Of a stretch of DNA of 55,826 nt, positions 24,387 to 34,233 are shown piece by piece. Within the stretch, counting starts at the first letter, position 1; every line of letters begins with the position of its first letter. The DNA comes from Leeuwenhoekiella parthenopeia (GTDB lineage Bacteria; Bacteroidota; Bacteroidia; Flavobacteriales; Flavobacteriaceae): NCBI RefSeq assembly GCF_020782115.1, contig NZ_JAJGMW010000028.1, positions 1 through 55,826 of the forward strand, in the 5' to 3' direction. Made by a program: the position numbers and the translations under genes. The notes under the pieces are model-generated. The model saw only the letters and a list, made by a program, of their open reading frames with translations, made no database searches and was not told the origin of the DNA.

Positions 24387-25040
24387 ATGGGATTTTTTAA
24401 ATTTTTATTCAGTAAAACCTTTTTAAAACAACTGCTGTTAGCGGTACTGGTTTTAGTGGTTTTAGGCTTTGGCATACTATTTTGGCTAGACAGTTCTACC
24501 AACCACGACCAGCGTATTGCAGTACCAGACCTCAGCAAGATGACTTTAAGTCTGGTAGAGCAGGAACTCGAGAATGCCGATTTGCGCTATGTGGTGATTG
24601 ACTCCTCAAACTTTAATCCCGACTATCCCCGGTATTCGGTAATCGAACAAAACCCGGCACCTGGTAAATTTGTAAAGGAAGACCGAAAGATCTATCTCGT
24701 ACTCAACCCATCGGGCTATAGGGAAATTACGCTACCCCAATTGGTAGGCCGTACCCAGCGCCAGGTAGAACCTACGCTTTTGGCTTTAGGTTTCAGAATA
24801 GGCAAAATAGACTACCGCGATCACATCTCTGAAGACGAAGTGCTGGAGCTGCGCCACGACGGGAAAACCTTAAAAGAAGGCGATGCCCTTCGCAAAACTT
24901 CGGTAATTGACCTGGTGGTGGGCAATGGTGAAGGCCGGTATATTCCTGAGGATAGCGAGTCTATGGATACCTATGACGAGGATTACGTTCCTGAAGATGA
25001 ATTTATGGATGAGCAAGCTACAGACGATGCAGGAATTTAA
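24387..25040 (+). CDS. Membrane-anchored PASTA-domain protein
   Basis: A 217-residue protein with one N-terminal membrane segment (about 14-34), then two PASTA domains (about 45-107 and 113-178: VPDLSKMTLSLVEQELEN, LPQLVGRTQRQVEPTLLALG) and an acidic Asp/Glu-rich tail. PASTA domains bind peptidoglycan stem peptides or muropeptides. There is no kinase or transpeptidase domain here, so it is a stand-alone sensor or wall-anchor protein. Divergent from ddl; it overlaps the pseudouridine synthase gene by 14 nt. Confidence 0.88.
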   Translation: MGFFKFLFSKTFLKQLLLAVLVLVVLGFGILFWLDSSTNHDQRIAVPDLSKMTLSLVEQELENADLRYVVIDSSNFNPDYPRYSVIEQNPAPGKFVKEDRKIYLVLNPSGYREITLPQLVGRTQRQVEPTLLALGFRIGKIDYRDHISEDEVLELRHDGKTLKEGDALRKTSVIDLVVGNGEGRYIPEDSESMDTYDEDYVPEDEFMDEQATDDAGI

Positions 25041-26061
25041 AACCGAAGATCCCGAAGAAGGAGACGACGACCTGTACGAGCATTACAGCTTTACTGCGGG
25101 GAAAGGACAAGAACCGCTGCGTGTAGATAAATTCCTGATGAATTTTATCGAAAAAGCGACCCGAAATAAAATACAGCAGGCCGCCAAAAATGGAAACATT
25201 GAAGTTAACGGTACGGTCGTTAAGCAAAATTATAAGGTAAAAGCCGGCGATGTCGTTCGGGTTTTGTTTGAACACCCGCCCTACGAGTTTTTACTTACGC
25301 CCGAAAACATTCCGCTTGACATTGTTTATGAAGATGACACCCTTTTAGTGGTCAATAAACCGGCCGGAATGGTGGTGCATCCCGGTCACGGGAACTACAG
25401 CGGTACGCTTATCAATGCACTGATTTATCATTTCGAAAATTTACCCGAAAACAGCAGCGGGCGCCCCGGTTTGGTACATCGTATTGATAAAGACACCAGT
25501 GGCTTGCTCGTTGTGGCAAAGACCGAAGAAGCCATGACCCATCTGGCCAAACAGTTTTTTGACAAGACCAGCGAGCGCGAATACATCGCAATCGTCTGGG
25601 GTAATGTGGAAGCAGACAGCGGCACAGTAGAAGGTCATATAGGCCGCCATCCCAAAAACCGACTGCAGAATACCGTTTATGAAGACGGTTCGCAGGGTAA
25701 AGAAGCCGTAACGCATTATAAAGTAATTGAGCGCCTGGGTTATGTCACTTTAATAAGTTGCAAGCTGGAGACCGGGCGAACACATCAGATTCGCGTGCAT
25801 ATGAAACACATAGGTCATACGCTTTTCAATGACGCACGCTATGGCGGTGATGTCATCCTTAAAGGAACGACCTTCAGCAAATACAAGCAGTTTGTAGAAA
25901 ATTGCTTTACCATTTTACCCAGACAGGCCCTACACGCCAAAACCCTGGGATTTGAACATCCTAAAACCGGTGAATGGTTGCGTTTTGACAGTGCATTGCC
26001 CGAGGATATGGTTGCCTGCATTGCAAAATGGAATACATACGCCAGGCACGCCATGGAATAA
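25027..26061 (+). CDS. RluA-family 23S rRNA pseudouridine synthase (RluD-like)
   Basis: A 344-residue enzyme. An S4 RNA-binding domain (about 30-85, RVDKFLMNFI...NGNIEVNG) precedes the catalytic core, whose HRIDKDTSG motif carries the catalytic Asp154. GMVVHPGHG and LETGRTHQIRVHMKHIGH follow. The order S4 then RluA core fits RluD, which modifies helix 69 of 23S rRNA. The start at 25027 is chosen because the upstream in-frame codons belong to the PASTA gene in another frame. The 14-nt overlap implies coupling. Confidence 0.93.
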   Translation: MQEFKTEDPEEGDDDLYEHYSFTAGKGQEPLRVDKFLMNFIEKATRNKIQQAAKNGNIEVNGTVVKQNYKVKAGDVVRVLFEHPPYEFLLTPENIPLDIVYEDDTLLVVNKPAGMVVHPGHGNYSGTLINALIYHFENLPENSSGRPGLVHRIDKDTSGLLVVAKTEEAMTHLAKQFFDKTSEREYIAIVWGNVEADSGTVEGHIGRHPKNRLQNTVYEDGSQGKEAVTHYKVIERLGYVTLISCKLETGRTHQIRVHMKHIGHTLFNDARYGGDVILKGTTFSKYKQFVENCFTILPRQALHAKTLGFEHPKTGEWLRFDSALPEDMVACIAKWNTYARHAME

Positions 26062-26088
26062 GCAAATCTGTTTCAATACCTTTGCCCT

Positions 26089-26280
26089 ATGTTTGATTTT
26101 ATACCCGAAAGTTTACAGCCTGTTTTAATCATTGTAATTCTTGCCGTGCTCTTTTTTGCCGTAATGGCAAATAACCGCAAAAACCAAAGCAAGCTGCGCG
26201 AGCACAAGAAGCGTAACTTTAGGGCAGATTATCAAAGGCGTAAAGCAGAGCGCAAACAATCGCGCGAAGACCAGTCTTAA
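26089..26280 (+). CDS. Small single-span membrane protein
   Basis: A 63-residue protein: one hydrophobic segment (about 10-27, LQPVLIIVILAVLFFAVMA) followed by a strongly basic tail (KREHKKRN, RRKAERKQSRED). The basic side should be cytoplasmic. It sits between rluD-like and the adenosyltransferase with short gaps (27 and 12 nt). No named family is recognised. Confidence 0.6.
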   Translation: MFDFIPESLQPVLIIVILAVLFFAVMANNRKNQSKLREHKKRNFRADYQRRKAERKQSREDQS

Positions 26281-26292
26281 AAAAACACACCT

Positions 26293-26868
26293 GTGAAAAT
26301 TTATACAAAAACGGGAGACGACGGTACTACAGCTCTTTTTGGCGGTACCCGCGTTTCTAAACATCACATACGCATCGACAGCTACGGTACGCTTGACGAA
26401 CTCAATTCGCACCTGGGTTTGCTGCGCGACCAGGACATAGATGCTTCCAGCAAGTCTATGCTGCTTAAAATTCAGGAAAAACTTTTTGTAATTGGGGCTA
26501 TTCTGGCCACAGATCCTGAAAAGGAAACCCTGAAAAACGGCAAAAAAAGGCTCGACATCAAGCGCATTTCAGACGAGGACATCAATCTGCTGGAAGCTGA
26601 AATGGATAATATGGACGAGACCCTCCCTCCTATGACGCATTTCATCTTACCGGGCGGACATCAGACCGTGTCATTCTGTCACGTAGCCCGATCGGTTTGC
26701 CGTAGAGCAGAGCGCTTAGCTACAGCACTTTACCAGCACAGCCCTTTTGAAGCAAATGCCTTAAAATACCTAAACCGCCTATCTGACTACCTATTTGTAC
26801 TGGCACGTTTCTTGTCAAAACAGCTACAGGCAGAAGAAATTAAATGGATTCCCGAAAAGGAGAATTAA
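26293..26868 (+). CDS. Cob(I)yrinic acid a,c-diamide adenosyltransferase (PduO type)
   Basis: A 191-residue protein beginning KIYTKTGDDGTTALFGGTRVSK, the diagnostic PduO N-terminus, with YGTLDELNSHLG and the C-terminal ARSVCRRAERLATAL motif that binds ATP and corrin. It attaches the 5'-deoxyadenosyl group to cobalamin. The start codon is GTG at 26293. There are no other B12 genes here, so it probably adenosylates salvaged cobalamin. Confidence 0.94.
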   Translation: MKIYTKTGDDGTTALFGGTRVSKHHIRIDSYGTLDELNSHLGLLRDQDIDASSKSMLLKIQEKLFVIGAILATDPEKETLKNGKKRLDIKRISDEDINLLEAEMDNMDETLPPMTHFILPGGHQTVSFCHVARSVCRRAERLATALYQHSPFEANALKYLNRLSDYLFVLARFLSKQLQAEEIKWIPEKEN

Positions 26869-26962
26869 ACATTTGATATTTGATAAAAATGTCTTTAACG
26901 CCAATAATTACAGGTAGTTATAAACGTTCTTAAAAATAGTTTTGAAATAATTGATTATTTAC

Positions 26963-26992
26963 TTGGTTATTACGTTAATAAATTTATTTTTG
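26963..26992 (+). promoter_or_regulatory. Promoter of the DUF2795 gene
   Basis: TTG at 26963-26965, a 19-nt spacer, TATTTTTG at 26985-26992. This is the Bacteroidota -33/-7 consensus. The start codon is 23 nt downstream. Confidence 0.7.
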
Positions 26993-27015
26993 CAAAAAAT
27001 TAAACACGTTAACTT

Positions 27016-27237
27016 ATGTACTGGACATTAGAACTAGCTTCGCACCTGAGTGACGCACCCTGGCCTGCAACCAAAGATGAATTGATTGATTATGCGATTA
27101 GAACGGGAGCACCTTTAGAGGTTGTAGAAAACTTGCAGTCTATGGAAGACGAAGGTGACTCGTATGATTCTATCGATGAGATATGGCCAGACTATCCGTC
27201 TGATGACGATTACCTCTGGAATGAGGATGAATATTAA
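27016..27237 (+). CDS. DUF2795-family small acidic protein
   Basis: A 73-residue protein. The core LPWPATKDELIDYAIRTGAP-like segment (here DAPWPATKDELIDYAIRTGA) with the helical VVENLQSM motif is the DUF2795 signature. The tail is very acidic (DSIDEIWPDYPSDDDYLWNE). Cytoplasmic; function unknown. It has its own promoter and terminator, so it is monocistronic. Confidence 0.85.
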   Translation: MYWTLELASHLSDAPWPATKDELIDYAIRTGAPLEVVENLQSMEDEGDSYDSIDEIWPDYPSDDDYLWNEDEY

Positions 27238-27263
27238 TAGTTACCTCGGGTAAAGCATTTAAA

Positions 27264-27288
27264 AGTCTCGCATTGAGGCTTTTTTTTT
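27264..27288 (+). terminator. Rho-independent terminator after DUF2795 gene
   Basis: Stem AGTCTC, loop GCATT, stem GAGGCT (one G-T pair), then eight T. Confidence 0.8.
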
Positions 27289-27355
27289 GCTTAAATTTGA
27301 ACCCGTTTAAGAACAAAACAGCTTTGCTTTAAGCAGGCAAAACGAATATAAACAA

Positions 27356-27437
27356 ACACCCGGCATTTCACCAGATTGCCGAGTAGAACATACGGCCTCG
27401 GGCCGGGCTATAAGAGATTAATAAACCGGGCAGGTGT
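27356..27437 (+). ncRNA. GC-rich, possibly structured 5' leader of secA
   Basis: About 80 nt much richer in G and C than the flanking spacers. Possible pairings: ACACC (27356-27360) with GGTGT (27433-27437) as a closing stem; CGGCA (27361-27365) with TGCCG (27377-27381); CGGCC (27393-27397) with GGCCG (27401-27405). It lies directly upstream of secA (ATG 27470). No known RNA family was recognised; the structure is a proposal. Confidence 0.4.
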
Positions 27438-27469
27438 AACCAGACGCTCCGGAAAAACACAAACCAGTT

Positions 27470-30400
27470 ATGGGATTATTAGACAAAGTTTTAAAGGTTT
27501 TTGTAGGTGACAAATCAAAACAGGATGTTGCTTCCATTCAGCCTATTGTAGATAAAATCAAAAGTTTTGAAGCGGAATTAGAAAAACTCTCTCATGACGA
27601 ACTTAGAGCCAAGACTACAGCTTTTAAAGCAAAAATCGCCGATGCGCTTGCAGACAACAATGCCGAACGCCTCAAACTGGAGGCCGAAGCCGATGAAACC
27701 GAAGATATTGACCGTAAAGAAGAAATCTACGCCAGCATCGATAAACTGAAAGACGACGCCTACGCAATCAGCGAAAACATCTTAAATGAAATTCTCCCCG
27801 AAGCATTTGCAGTCGTTAAGGAAACCGCCAAGCGCTTCTTCCACAATGAAACCATAACCGTTACCGCAAGCGCCTTTGATCGCGAACTGAGCGCTGAAAA
27901 AGACTTCGTTACCCTTGAAGGCGACAATGCCCTTTGGTCAAACAGCTGGGATGCCGCAGGTAAGCCCATCACCTGGGATATGATTCACTACGATGTGCAG
28001 CTCATAGGTGGTGTGGCGATGCATCAGGGTAAAATTGCAGAGATGCAGACCGGTGAAGGTAAAACCCTTGTAGCTACCCTTCCGGTGTATTTAAATGCTC
28101 TTACCGGCAAAGGGGTTCACCTGGTAACCGTAAACGACTATCTGGCTAAGCGGGATAGCGCCTGGATGGCACCGCTGTTCAACTTTCACGGACTTACCGT
28201 AGACTGTATTGATTATCACAGACCCAATTCCGCAGCGCGCCGCAAAGCGTATGCCGCAGACATCACCTACGGTACCAATAACGAATTCGGTTTTGACTAC
28301 CTGCGTGATAATATGGCACACGCGCCAAATGATCTGGTACAACGCGAGCACAACTACGCCATCGTCGATGAGGTCGACTCGGTGTTAGTTGATGATGCCC
28401 GTACGCCGCTTATTATTTCAGGACCGGTACCTAAAGGCGATCAGCACGAATTTGATGCCTTAAAACCAAAAATTGAAAGCCTGGTTAACATGCAGCGTCA
28501 AAATCTCACCGGAGTATTGGCAGAAGCCAAAAAATTAATCGCTGCCGGAGACACCAAAGAAGGAGCGATCTTATTGCTTCGCGTATACCGCGGTCTCCCG
28601 AAAAACAAAGCGCTTATTAAGTATTTGAGTGAAGAAGGAATCCGCCAGTTGCTTCAGAAAACTGAAAATCATTATATGCAGGATAACAATCGCGAAATGC
28701 ACGTGATTGATGCTGAATTGTACTTCACCATTGATGAGAAAAACAATCAAATAGAACTTACCGATAAAGGTATCGAACACCTTTCCGGAAAAGACGATCC
28801 TAATTTCTTCGTCATGCCCGAAATGGGAATGGAAATCAGTAAGATTGAAAACGCGAATCTTACTCCTGAAGAAGAAGCTCAGAAAAAAGAAGAACTGTTC
28901 CGTGAGTTTAGCATCAAGAGTGAGCGTATTCACACCATGAACCAGTTGCTTAAAGCCTATACCCTGTTTGAAAAAGACACGGAGTATGTGGTGATTGACA
29001 ACAAGGTGAAAATTGTTGATGAGCAAACCGGTCGTATTATGGACGGGCGTCGTTACAGCGATGGTCTGCACCAGGCGATTGAAGCAAAAGAAAATGTGAA
29101 AATTGAAGATGCTACCCAGACTTTTGCAACCGTAACCCTTCAGAATTACTTTAGAATGTACCGCAAACTCAGTGGTATGACCGGTACTGCGGTAACCGAA
29201 GCCGGTGAATTATGGGAAATCTACAAACTGGATGTGGTAGAAATCCCAACCAACCGCCCTATTGCCCGTGACGATAAAGACGACAAGGTTTACAAAACCA
29301 AACGCGAAAAATACAATGCGGTTATTGACGAAGTACAGAATCTGGTAGAGCAAAACAGACCGGTACTTATTGGTACCACTTCGGTAGAAATATCGGAATT
29401 GCTAAGCCGTATGCTTTCGCTTCGCAAAATCAACCACAACGTGTTGAACGCGAAACTGCATAAAAAAGAGGCCGACATTGTTGCTGATGCCGGTAACTCC
29501 GGTCAGGTAACCATCGCCACTAACATGGCTGGTAGGGGTACCGATATTAAATTAAGTAAGGCGGTAAAAGAAGCCGGTGGTCTTGCCATTATAGGTACCG
29601 AACGCCACGACTCCCGCCGAGTTGACCGCCAGTTGCGTGGTCGTTCGGGACGTCAGGGAGATCCGGGTAGTTCGCAATTCTACGTATCGCTTGAAGATAA
29701 CCTGATGCGCCTTTTTGGTTCTGAACGTATTGCCAAGATGATGGACCGCATGGGGCTAAAAGAAGGCGAAGTGATTCAGCACGGAATGATTTCAAAATCT
29801 ATAGAACGCGCTCAGAAAAAGGTGGAAGAAAACAACTTTGGGGTACGTAAGCGACTGCTGGAGTATGATGATGTGATGAACGCCCAGCGCGAAGTGATTT
29901 ACAAGCGTCGTTACCATGCTTTATTTGGAGAGCGTTTGCGCGTAGATATCGCAAATATGATTTACGATACCTGTGAGCTGATTGCAGAGACCAATAAAAT
30001 GGCTCAGGATTATAAGAATTTTGAGTTTGAATTGATCCGTTTCTTCTCGATGAGCAGTCCGGTTGAAGAAGCAGAATTTGCCAAGCTTTCTGCGAAAGAT
30101 TTAGCGGTGCGTATTTATGACGCAGCATTGAAGCACTATCGTGAAAAAATGGAGCGCAATGCAGCTCTTGCTTTCCCGATTATCAGCAATGTATATGAGA
30201 ATCCAAACAGCAACTACGAGCGTATTGTTGTACCGTTCTCTGACGGAAACAAAGAACTGAAAGTTGTGACTAACCTGAAAGAGGCCTATGAGTCTAAAGG
30301 TAAACAGCTGATCACCGATTTTGAGAAGAATATCACCCTTGCGATTATTGATGATGCCTGGAAAACGCATTTGCGTAAGATGGATGAATTGAAGCAAAGT

Positions 30401-30832
30401 GTGCAGCTGGCTGTTCACGAGCAGAAAGATCCGTTGCTCATTTATAAGTTTGAGGCTTTTGAACTTTTCAAGCAAATGATTGATCAGGTAAACAAAGATG
30501 TGATTTCGTTCCTGTTTAAAGGTGAATTGCCGGTGCAGCAGGAAAATCAAATCCGTGAGGCCCGTCAAATCCAGCAAACCGAGAAAACACAGACTTCTAA
30601 GGAAGAAATCCCGAATCTGGACGAGCGTGCGGCACAAAGTCGCGCTGCAAGCGGAAACACACAGCCGCAACGACAGCAAATCACCGAAACCATCACCCGT
30701 GAGCGCCCCAAAATAGGCCGTAATGATAAAGTAACTATCAAACACGTGATGAATGGGGAAAATAAAACTATGAAGTACAAACAGGCCATTCCGTTCTTAG
30801 ATAAGGGCGACTGGGTGCTGGTAGAAGAATAG
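27470..30832 (+). CDS. secA: Protein translocase ATPase SecA
   Basis: A 1,120-residue motor that drives proteins through SecYEG. The Walker A motif is QTGEGKTL (around residue 190), followed by [17 protein letters not shown] (DEAD region) and the helicase-like [16 protein letters not shown]. It is longer than the ~900-residue E. coli protein because of an insertion after the first part of NBD1 and a longer C-terminus. It ends [10 protein letters not shown] and lacks a cysteine zinc-finger tail, both usual for Bacteroidota. It follows a GC-rich leader. Confidence 0.98.
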   Translation: MGLLDKVLKVFVGDKSKQDVASIQPIVDKIKSFEAELEKLSHDELRAKTTAFKAKIADALADNNAERLKLEAEADETEDIDRKEEIYASIDKLKDDAYAISENILNEILPEAFAVVKETAKRFFHNETITVTASAFDRELSAEKDFVTLEGDNALWSNSWDAAGKPITWDMIHYDVQLIGGVAMHQGKIAEMQTGEGKTLVATLPVYLNALTGKGVHLVTVNDYLAKRDSAWMAPLFNFHGLTVDCIDYHRPNSAARRKAYAADITYGTNNEFGFDYLRDNMAHAPNDLVQREHNYAIVDEVDSVLVDDARTPLIISGPVPKGDQHEFDALKPKIESLVNMQRQNLTGVLAEAKKLIAAGDTKEGAILLLRVYRGLPKNKALIKYLSEEGIRQLLQKTENHYMQDNNREMHVIDAELYFTIDEKNNQIELTDKGIEHLSGKDDPNFFVMPEMGMEISKIENANLTPEEEAQKKEELFREFSIKSERIHTMNQLLKAYTLFEKDTEYVVIDNKVKIVDEQTGRIMDGRRYSDGLHQAIEAKENVKIEDATQTFATVTLQNYFRMYRKLSGMTGTAVTEAGELWEIYKLDVVEIPTNRPIARDDKDDKVYKTKREKYNAVIDEVQNLVEQNRPVLIGTTSVEISELLSRMLSLRKINHNVLNAKLHKKEADIVADAGNSGQVTIATNMAGRGTDIKLSKAVKEAGGLAIIGTERHDSRRVDRQLRGRSGRQGDPGSSQFYVSLEDNLMRLFGSERIAKMMDRMGLKEGEVIQHGMISKSIERAQKKVEENNFGVRKRLLEYDDVMNAQREVIYKRRYHALFGERLRVDIANMIYDTCELIAETNKMAQDYKNFEFELIRFFSMSSPVEEAEFAKLSAKDLAVRIYDAALKHYREKMERNAALAFPIISNVYENPNSNYERIVVPFSDGNKELKVVTNLKEAYESKGKQLITDFEKNITLAIIDDAWKTHLRKMDELKQSVQLAVHEQKDPLLIYKFEAFELFKQMIDQVNKDVISFLFKGELPVQQENQIREARQIQQTEKTQTSKEEIPNLDERAAQSRAASGNTQPQRQQITETITRERPKIGRNDKVTIKHVMNGENKTMKYKQAIPFLDKGDWVLVEE

Positions 30833-30857
30833 ACGCATTCTTCCCAAATAATTCAGA

Positions 30858-30886
30858 AGCCCGAAGATTTTCTTCGGGCTTTTTTC
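30858..30886 (+). terminator. Rho-independent terminator of secA
   Basis: Perfect stem AGCCCGAAGA / TCTTCGGGCT, loop TTT, then six T, 26 nt after the stop codon. Confidence 0.95.
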
Positions 30887-30995
30887 TGCCTGAAATTCAA
30901 TCGCTTACCCGCTACTAAATACTTAACACTAACTTAATATTGAGGTTTGTAGTGCTATTGCATAAACCTTATTTTCGCTCAAAATCTGAATCAAA

Positions 30996-31358
30996 TTGTT
31001 TTCAAAAGAACGCCTGCATAACGAATTACTCAACGCGACAAATATGAACGCGGTAGAACTGCGCGCCTGGTTACGCACCGATATTGCGCCCATAACCGTA
31101 GCCAATTACAAAGACGCTCCATCGCTCGATTTGTCAAACAAACTGCTGCGTATTTTAATGAAAACAACAGACGAGCTTACCCGTACCGATTGCCTGATCA
31201 TTCAAAGTGTACTGCAACGTATCAAATACCTGAAAGCTAACCGCTCCCGCGATTCCTTTTTGCGTTTAGACTGGGAAAACAGTCTGCGCAATCTGGGTTA
31301 TGATCTCAAAAAAACCGGAACTAAAGCCACCAGACCGGAAGCATTTTATGAGCGCTAA
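30996..31358 (+). CDS. Conserved hypothetical protein, helical
   Basis: A 120-residue protein if translation starts at TTG 30996 (LFSKERLHNELLN...). An ATG at 31044 would give 104 residues (MNAVELRAWLRTDIAP). No signal or membrane segment; charged and helical with many Arg and Leu. No family is recognised. It is short but open, with amino acid usage like its neighbours, so I consider it real. Confidence 0.55.
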   Translation: MFSKERLHNELLNATNMNAVELRAWLRTDIAPITVANYKDAPSLDLSNKLLRILMKTTDELTRTDCLIIQSVLQRIKYLKANRSRDSFLRLDWENSLRNLGYDLKKTGTKATRPEAFYER

Positions 31359-31419
31359 CCCAATCAAAATCAATGCTTCCTTATCTGAATTATAGTATCT
31401 TAGAGGCAAATTAAAAAAG

Positions 31420-31896
31420 ATGTTTTCATACAGATTAGAGCTTAAATGGGCGGTGATTTATACGTTCTTCCTGTTTATCTGGATGATCTTTGAAGTCCAG
31501 ATGGGATGGCATGATGAGGGTATTGCTCAACAGCATATCTATACTCTGTTTATCTTGATTCCTGCTACACTGATTTATTATCTGGCTCTTACCGATAAGC
31601 GCAATAACTTTTATGGCGGCATTATGAGCTACCGCCAGGGGTTTCTGGCCGGTCTGGTGATTACGCTATGCATCGCAGTTCTTGCAGCCCCTGCACAATA
31701 CATCATCAGCACCTGGATCACACCCGATTATTTTGAAAATGTAAAGGAATATGCTGTGCAAACGGGCAAGACCACTCCCGAAGAAGCGGAGGCCTTATTC
31801 AACCTAAAAAGCTATATGATTCAGGCTGTCGCAGGTAGCCTGGCTGTGGGACTTATCTTTAGCGCGCTTCTACCACTTCTGGTAAAAAGGAAATAA
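31420..31896 (+). CDS. DUF4199-like integral membrane protein
   Basis: A 158-residue protein with four hydrophobic segments (about 10-28, 40-56, 74-98 and 133-152). The wording YRLELKWAVIYTFFLFIWM, SYRQGFLAGLVIT and the extracytoplasmic YFENVKEYAVQTG block match the DUF4199 family of Bacteroidota. Function unknown. Confidence 0.8.
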   Translation: MFSYRLELKWAVIYTFFLFIWMIFEVQMGWHDEGIAQQHIYTLFILIPATLIYYLALTDKRNNFYGGIMSYRQGFLAGLVITLCIAVLAAPAQYIISTWITPDYFENVKEYAVQTGKTTPEEAEALFNLKSYMIQAVAGSLAVGLIFSALLPLLVKRK

Positions 31897-31941
31897 GCAT
31901 TTTAGCCTTTAGCTTTTTCATACAAAATGTATTTTTACGTT

Positions 31942-32763
31942 ATGAATAAAGATCTTAAACTCATCTGCTCAGATATTGACGGCACCTTATTGAATGCCGA
32001 TCGCGATATCGCCCCTGAAACGGCTTCCGCATTTAGCAAACTTCCAAAAGATTTTCCGGTGATCCTGGCTTCTTCAAGAATGCCTTCGGCTATGTATTAC
32101 CTGCAGGAGAAAATTGGCCGTTATGGCAGTCCGCTTATTTGCTATAATGGCGCACTGGTTTTAGACGAAACTGGAAAGGCCCTGCAATCACACACGGTAT
32201 CATTAGAACTTCTGAATACCATTATTGAGCATCACAAGGATTTCGATTATAACATCAGCACGCATTGCACCGATACCTGGCGCACCGAAAAAATGGATTA
32301 CTGGACGATGCGTGAAATACGCAGCACCCGAATGCAACCCGTTTATGTGCCACTAAAAGACCTCATCGCTTCTCTTGAAGCCGTAGAGGAGCTTCCCCAT
32401 AAAATCATGTGTATGGGATCTCCTAAAGCCCTGGACAGCCTTATTGAGCTTTTAAAGGAAAGACATCCCGATGAAGCACATTTATACCGCTCGAAAGATA
32501 GTTATGTCGAGATTTCAGCAAAAAATATTGATAAGAGTACTGCCTTAGAAGATTTGATAAGAAGCAAATACAATCTGGAATTGAGTAACGTTATGGCTTT
32601 TGGAGATAATTTTAACGACACCCAACTCCTCAAAAGAGCCGGTATGGGCGTAGCAATGGCCAATGCTGCTCAGGAAGTGAAAGATGCAGCAGACTTTGTG
32701 AGTGAGTACACAAACAAACAACATGCGGTGGCAAAAGCGATTGAAAAATTCTTAATACCGTAA
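31942..32763 (+). CDS. HAD-family Cof-type phosphatase
   Basis: A 273-residue haloacid dehalogenase-like hydrolase. Motif I is CSDIDGTLLN (nucleophile Asp), motif II is in ILASSRMPS, and the last metal-binding motif is AFGDNFNDTQLL. The large cap between motifs marks it as type IIB (Cof). These enzymes dephosphorylate sugar phosphates, nucleotides or pyridoxal phosphate. The start is at 31942 (MNKDLKLICSDIDG); an ATG five codons upstream adds MYFYV only. Confidence 0.9.
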   Translation: MNKDLKLICSDIDGTLLNADRDIAPETASAFSKLPKDFPVILASSRMPSAMYYLQEKIGRYGSPLICYNGALVLDETGKALQSHTVSLELLNTIIEHHKDFDYNISTHCTDTWRTEKMDYWTMREIRSTRMQPVYVPLKDLIASLEAVEELPHKIMCMGSPKALDSLIELLKERHPDEAHLYRSKDSYVEISAKNIDKSTALEDLIRSKYNLELSNVMAFGDNFNDTQLLKRAGMGVAMANAAQEVKDAADFVSEYTNKQHAVAKAIEKFLIP

Positions 32764-32843
32764 ACGCATACTGAGTTAGAAAAGTAATAGCAGCAAGCTT
32801 ACAGTCTTTTTTTTCAAGTTTAGAGGTTTATCTATCGGGCTTG

Positions 32844-32884
32844 CAAAAAAAAAGAGGCACACTCCAACCAAAAAGTGCGCCTCT
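32844..32884 (-). terminator. Rho-independent terminator after ABC1 kinase gene
   Basis: On the minus strand, an AGAGGCGCAC / GTGTGCCTCT stem (loop of about 13 nt) is followed by nine T (complement of 32844-32853). It is 22 nt downstream of the stop. Confidence 0.85.
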
Positions 32885-32905
32885 CAAACAACCTAACCAA
32901 TAATC

Positions 32906-34225
32906 TTAAATATCGTTCTGAATATAATTCTTGTAATTATTCACTTTAATTTTTGCCCCCAGATCGTGCATCAGGTTATATAAACCGAAAAAGGTTCGGT
33001 TGATATAGAGAAAATGCTTGCTGCCACGATTACCATTCATTTTTCGAAGTTGGGTATCTTTTGAGTATTTATCACTCAAATCGGCTATTCTAGCAAAGAA
33101 TGTCTCATCACTAAAATCAAACGTATCGAGGTGAAAGGGCTGAGTAAATAAACTCAGCATTTCGTGAAATAATTCGGAAAAGAATTTAAGTTCTTCAGGG
33201 GAATCCTCTTCGCGAAGTATTTCAAGTTCAAACATTTTCTCTGTAAAAACCTCGGGGTTATTAATATTTTCTGGGTTCGCCAGTTCAAAATAAGGCGTAT
33301 AAAATTCTTCGGGCACCTGTTTAATGCAACCAAAATCTATGGCTATTAAATTGTGTTCCTTATCAACCAAAAAGTTACCGGGATGTGGATCTGCGTGCAC
33401 CGCTTTCAGATGGTGCATTTGATACATATAAAAATCCCACAACGTCTGTCCTACCTGATCTGCAGCTGCTTTATCTGTATTGCGTGCCGTAAACTCACTC
33501 AGGTGCTCCCCTACCATCCAGTCCATCGTAATGATACGTTCACTGGAAAGTTCCGGGTAATACTGCGGAAACTTCAGATTTGGAATAACACTGCATTTTT
33601 CGGTTATTTCCTGACTCTGCTTGACTTCAAGGATATAATCAGTCTCTTCAAGAAGTTTGTCTTCAACTTCCTTAAAATACTTTTCTTTATCCTTTCCTTT
33701 TAAATTAAACATCCTGCTAGCGACCGGCTTCACTAGAGCCAGGTCGCTGCTGATGCTGTCTGCAACGCCGGGATATTGTATTTTCACAGCAAGTTTTTTC
33801 CCATCTTTCGTAGCCTGATGCACCTGTCCGATGCTGGCCGCATTAACGCTTTGGGTTGCAAACGTATCGTATAATTCTTCAGGATATTTATCTAAATAAT
33901 TTTTAAAGGTCTTTCTAACTAAAGCCGCACTTAACGGAGGTACCGAAAACTGAGATAAAGAAAACTTTTCAACATACGCCTTCGGCAGGATGTTTTTTTC
34001 CATACTAAGCATTTGTGCAACTTTGAGTGCACTACCTTTCAAACTCTTAAGCCCGTCGTAAATGTCTTCTGCATTATCATCATCCAATTCTTCCCGGCTT
34101 AAATCTGAATTAAAAGCCTTTTTGCCATAATATTTGGCATAGTTACCACCAACCTTAATTCCGGTCTTGACGAGCTGTGAAGCACGCTGCAACTTGTTTG
34201 TGGGTATGTAGTCAATGGTTTTCAT
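32906..34225 (-). CDS. ABC1/UbiB-family atypical protein kinase
   Basis: A 439-residue protein of the AarF/ADCK family. The family's KxGQ-type signature appears as LKVAQMLS, and AASIGQVHQA stands for the Ala-rich nucleotide loop. The ATP-binding Lys is in LAVKIQYPG; the catalytic loop is HADPHPGNF and the metal site IDFGC. Family members support ubiquinone or isoprenoid metabolism. It starts 8 nt after the TetR gene, so the two form one operon. Its substrate in this organism, which uses menaquinone by taxon, is unknown. Confidence 0.92.
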   Translation of the reverse strand: MKTIDYIPTNKLQRASQLVKTGIKVGGNYAKYYGKKAFNSDLSREELDDDNAEDIYDGLKSLKGSALKVAQMLSMEKNILPKAYVEKFSLSQFSVPPLSAALVRKTFKNYLDKYPEELYDTFATQSVNAASIGQVHQATKDGKKLAVKIQYPGVADSISSDLALVKPVASRMFNLKGKDKEKYFKEVEDKLLEETDYILEVKQSQEITEKCSVIPNLKFPQYYPELSSERIITMDWMVGEHLSEFTARNTDKAAADQVGQTLWDFYMYQMHHLKAVHADPHPGNFLVDKEHNLIAIDFGCIKQVPEEFYTPYFELANPENINNPEVFTEKMFELEILREEDSPEELKFFSELFHEMLSLFTQPFHLDTFDFSDETFFARIADLSDKYSKDTQLRKMNGNRGSKHFLYINRTFFGLYNLMHDLGAKIKVNNYKNYIQNDI

Positions 34226-34233
34226 CTGTTGTT

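Noticed and set aside
24907-25026. N-terminal extension of the pseudouridine synthase
   Set aside because: It overlaps the PASTA gene in another frame and the product is Trp/Met-rich; the natural start is 25027.
27356-27437. RNase P RNA, 6S RNA, SRP RNA or tRNA upstream of secA
   Set aside because: None of the hallmark motifs (for example the GTTCRA arm of tRNA, the conserved SRP loop, RNase P core motifs) could be found on either strand, so I keep it as an unassigned leader.
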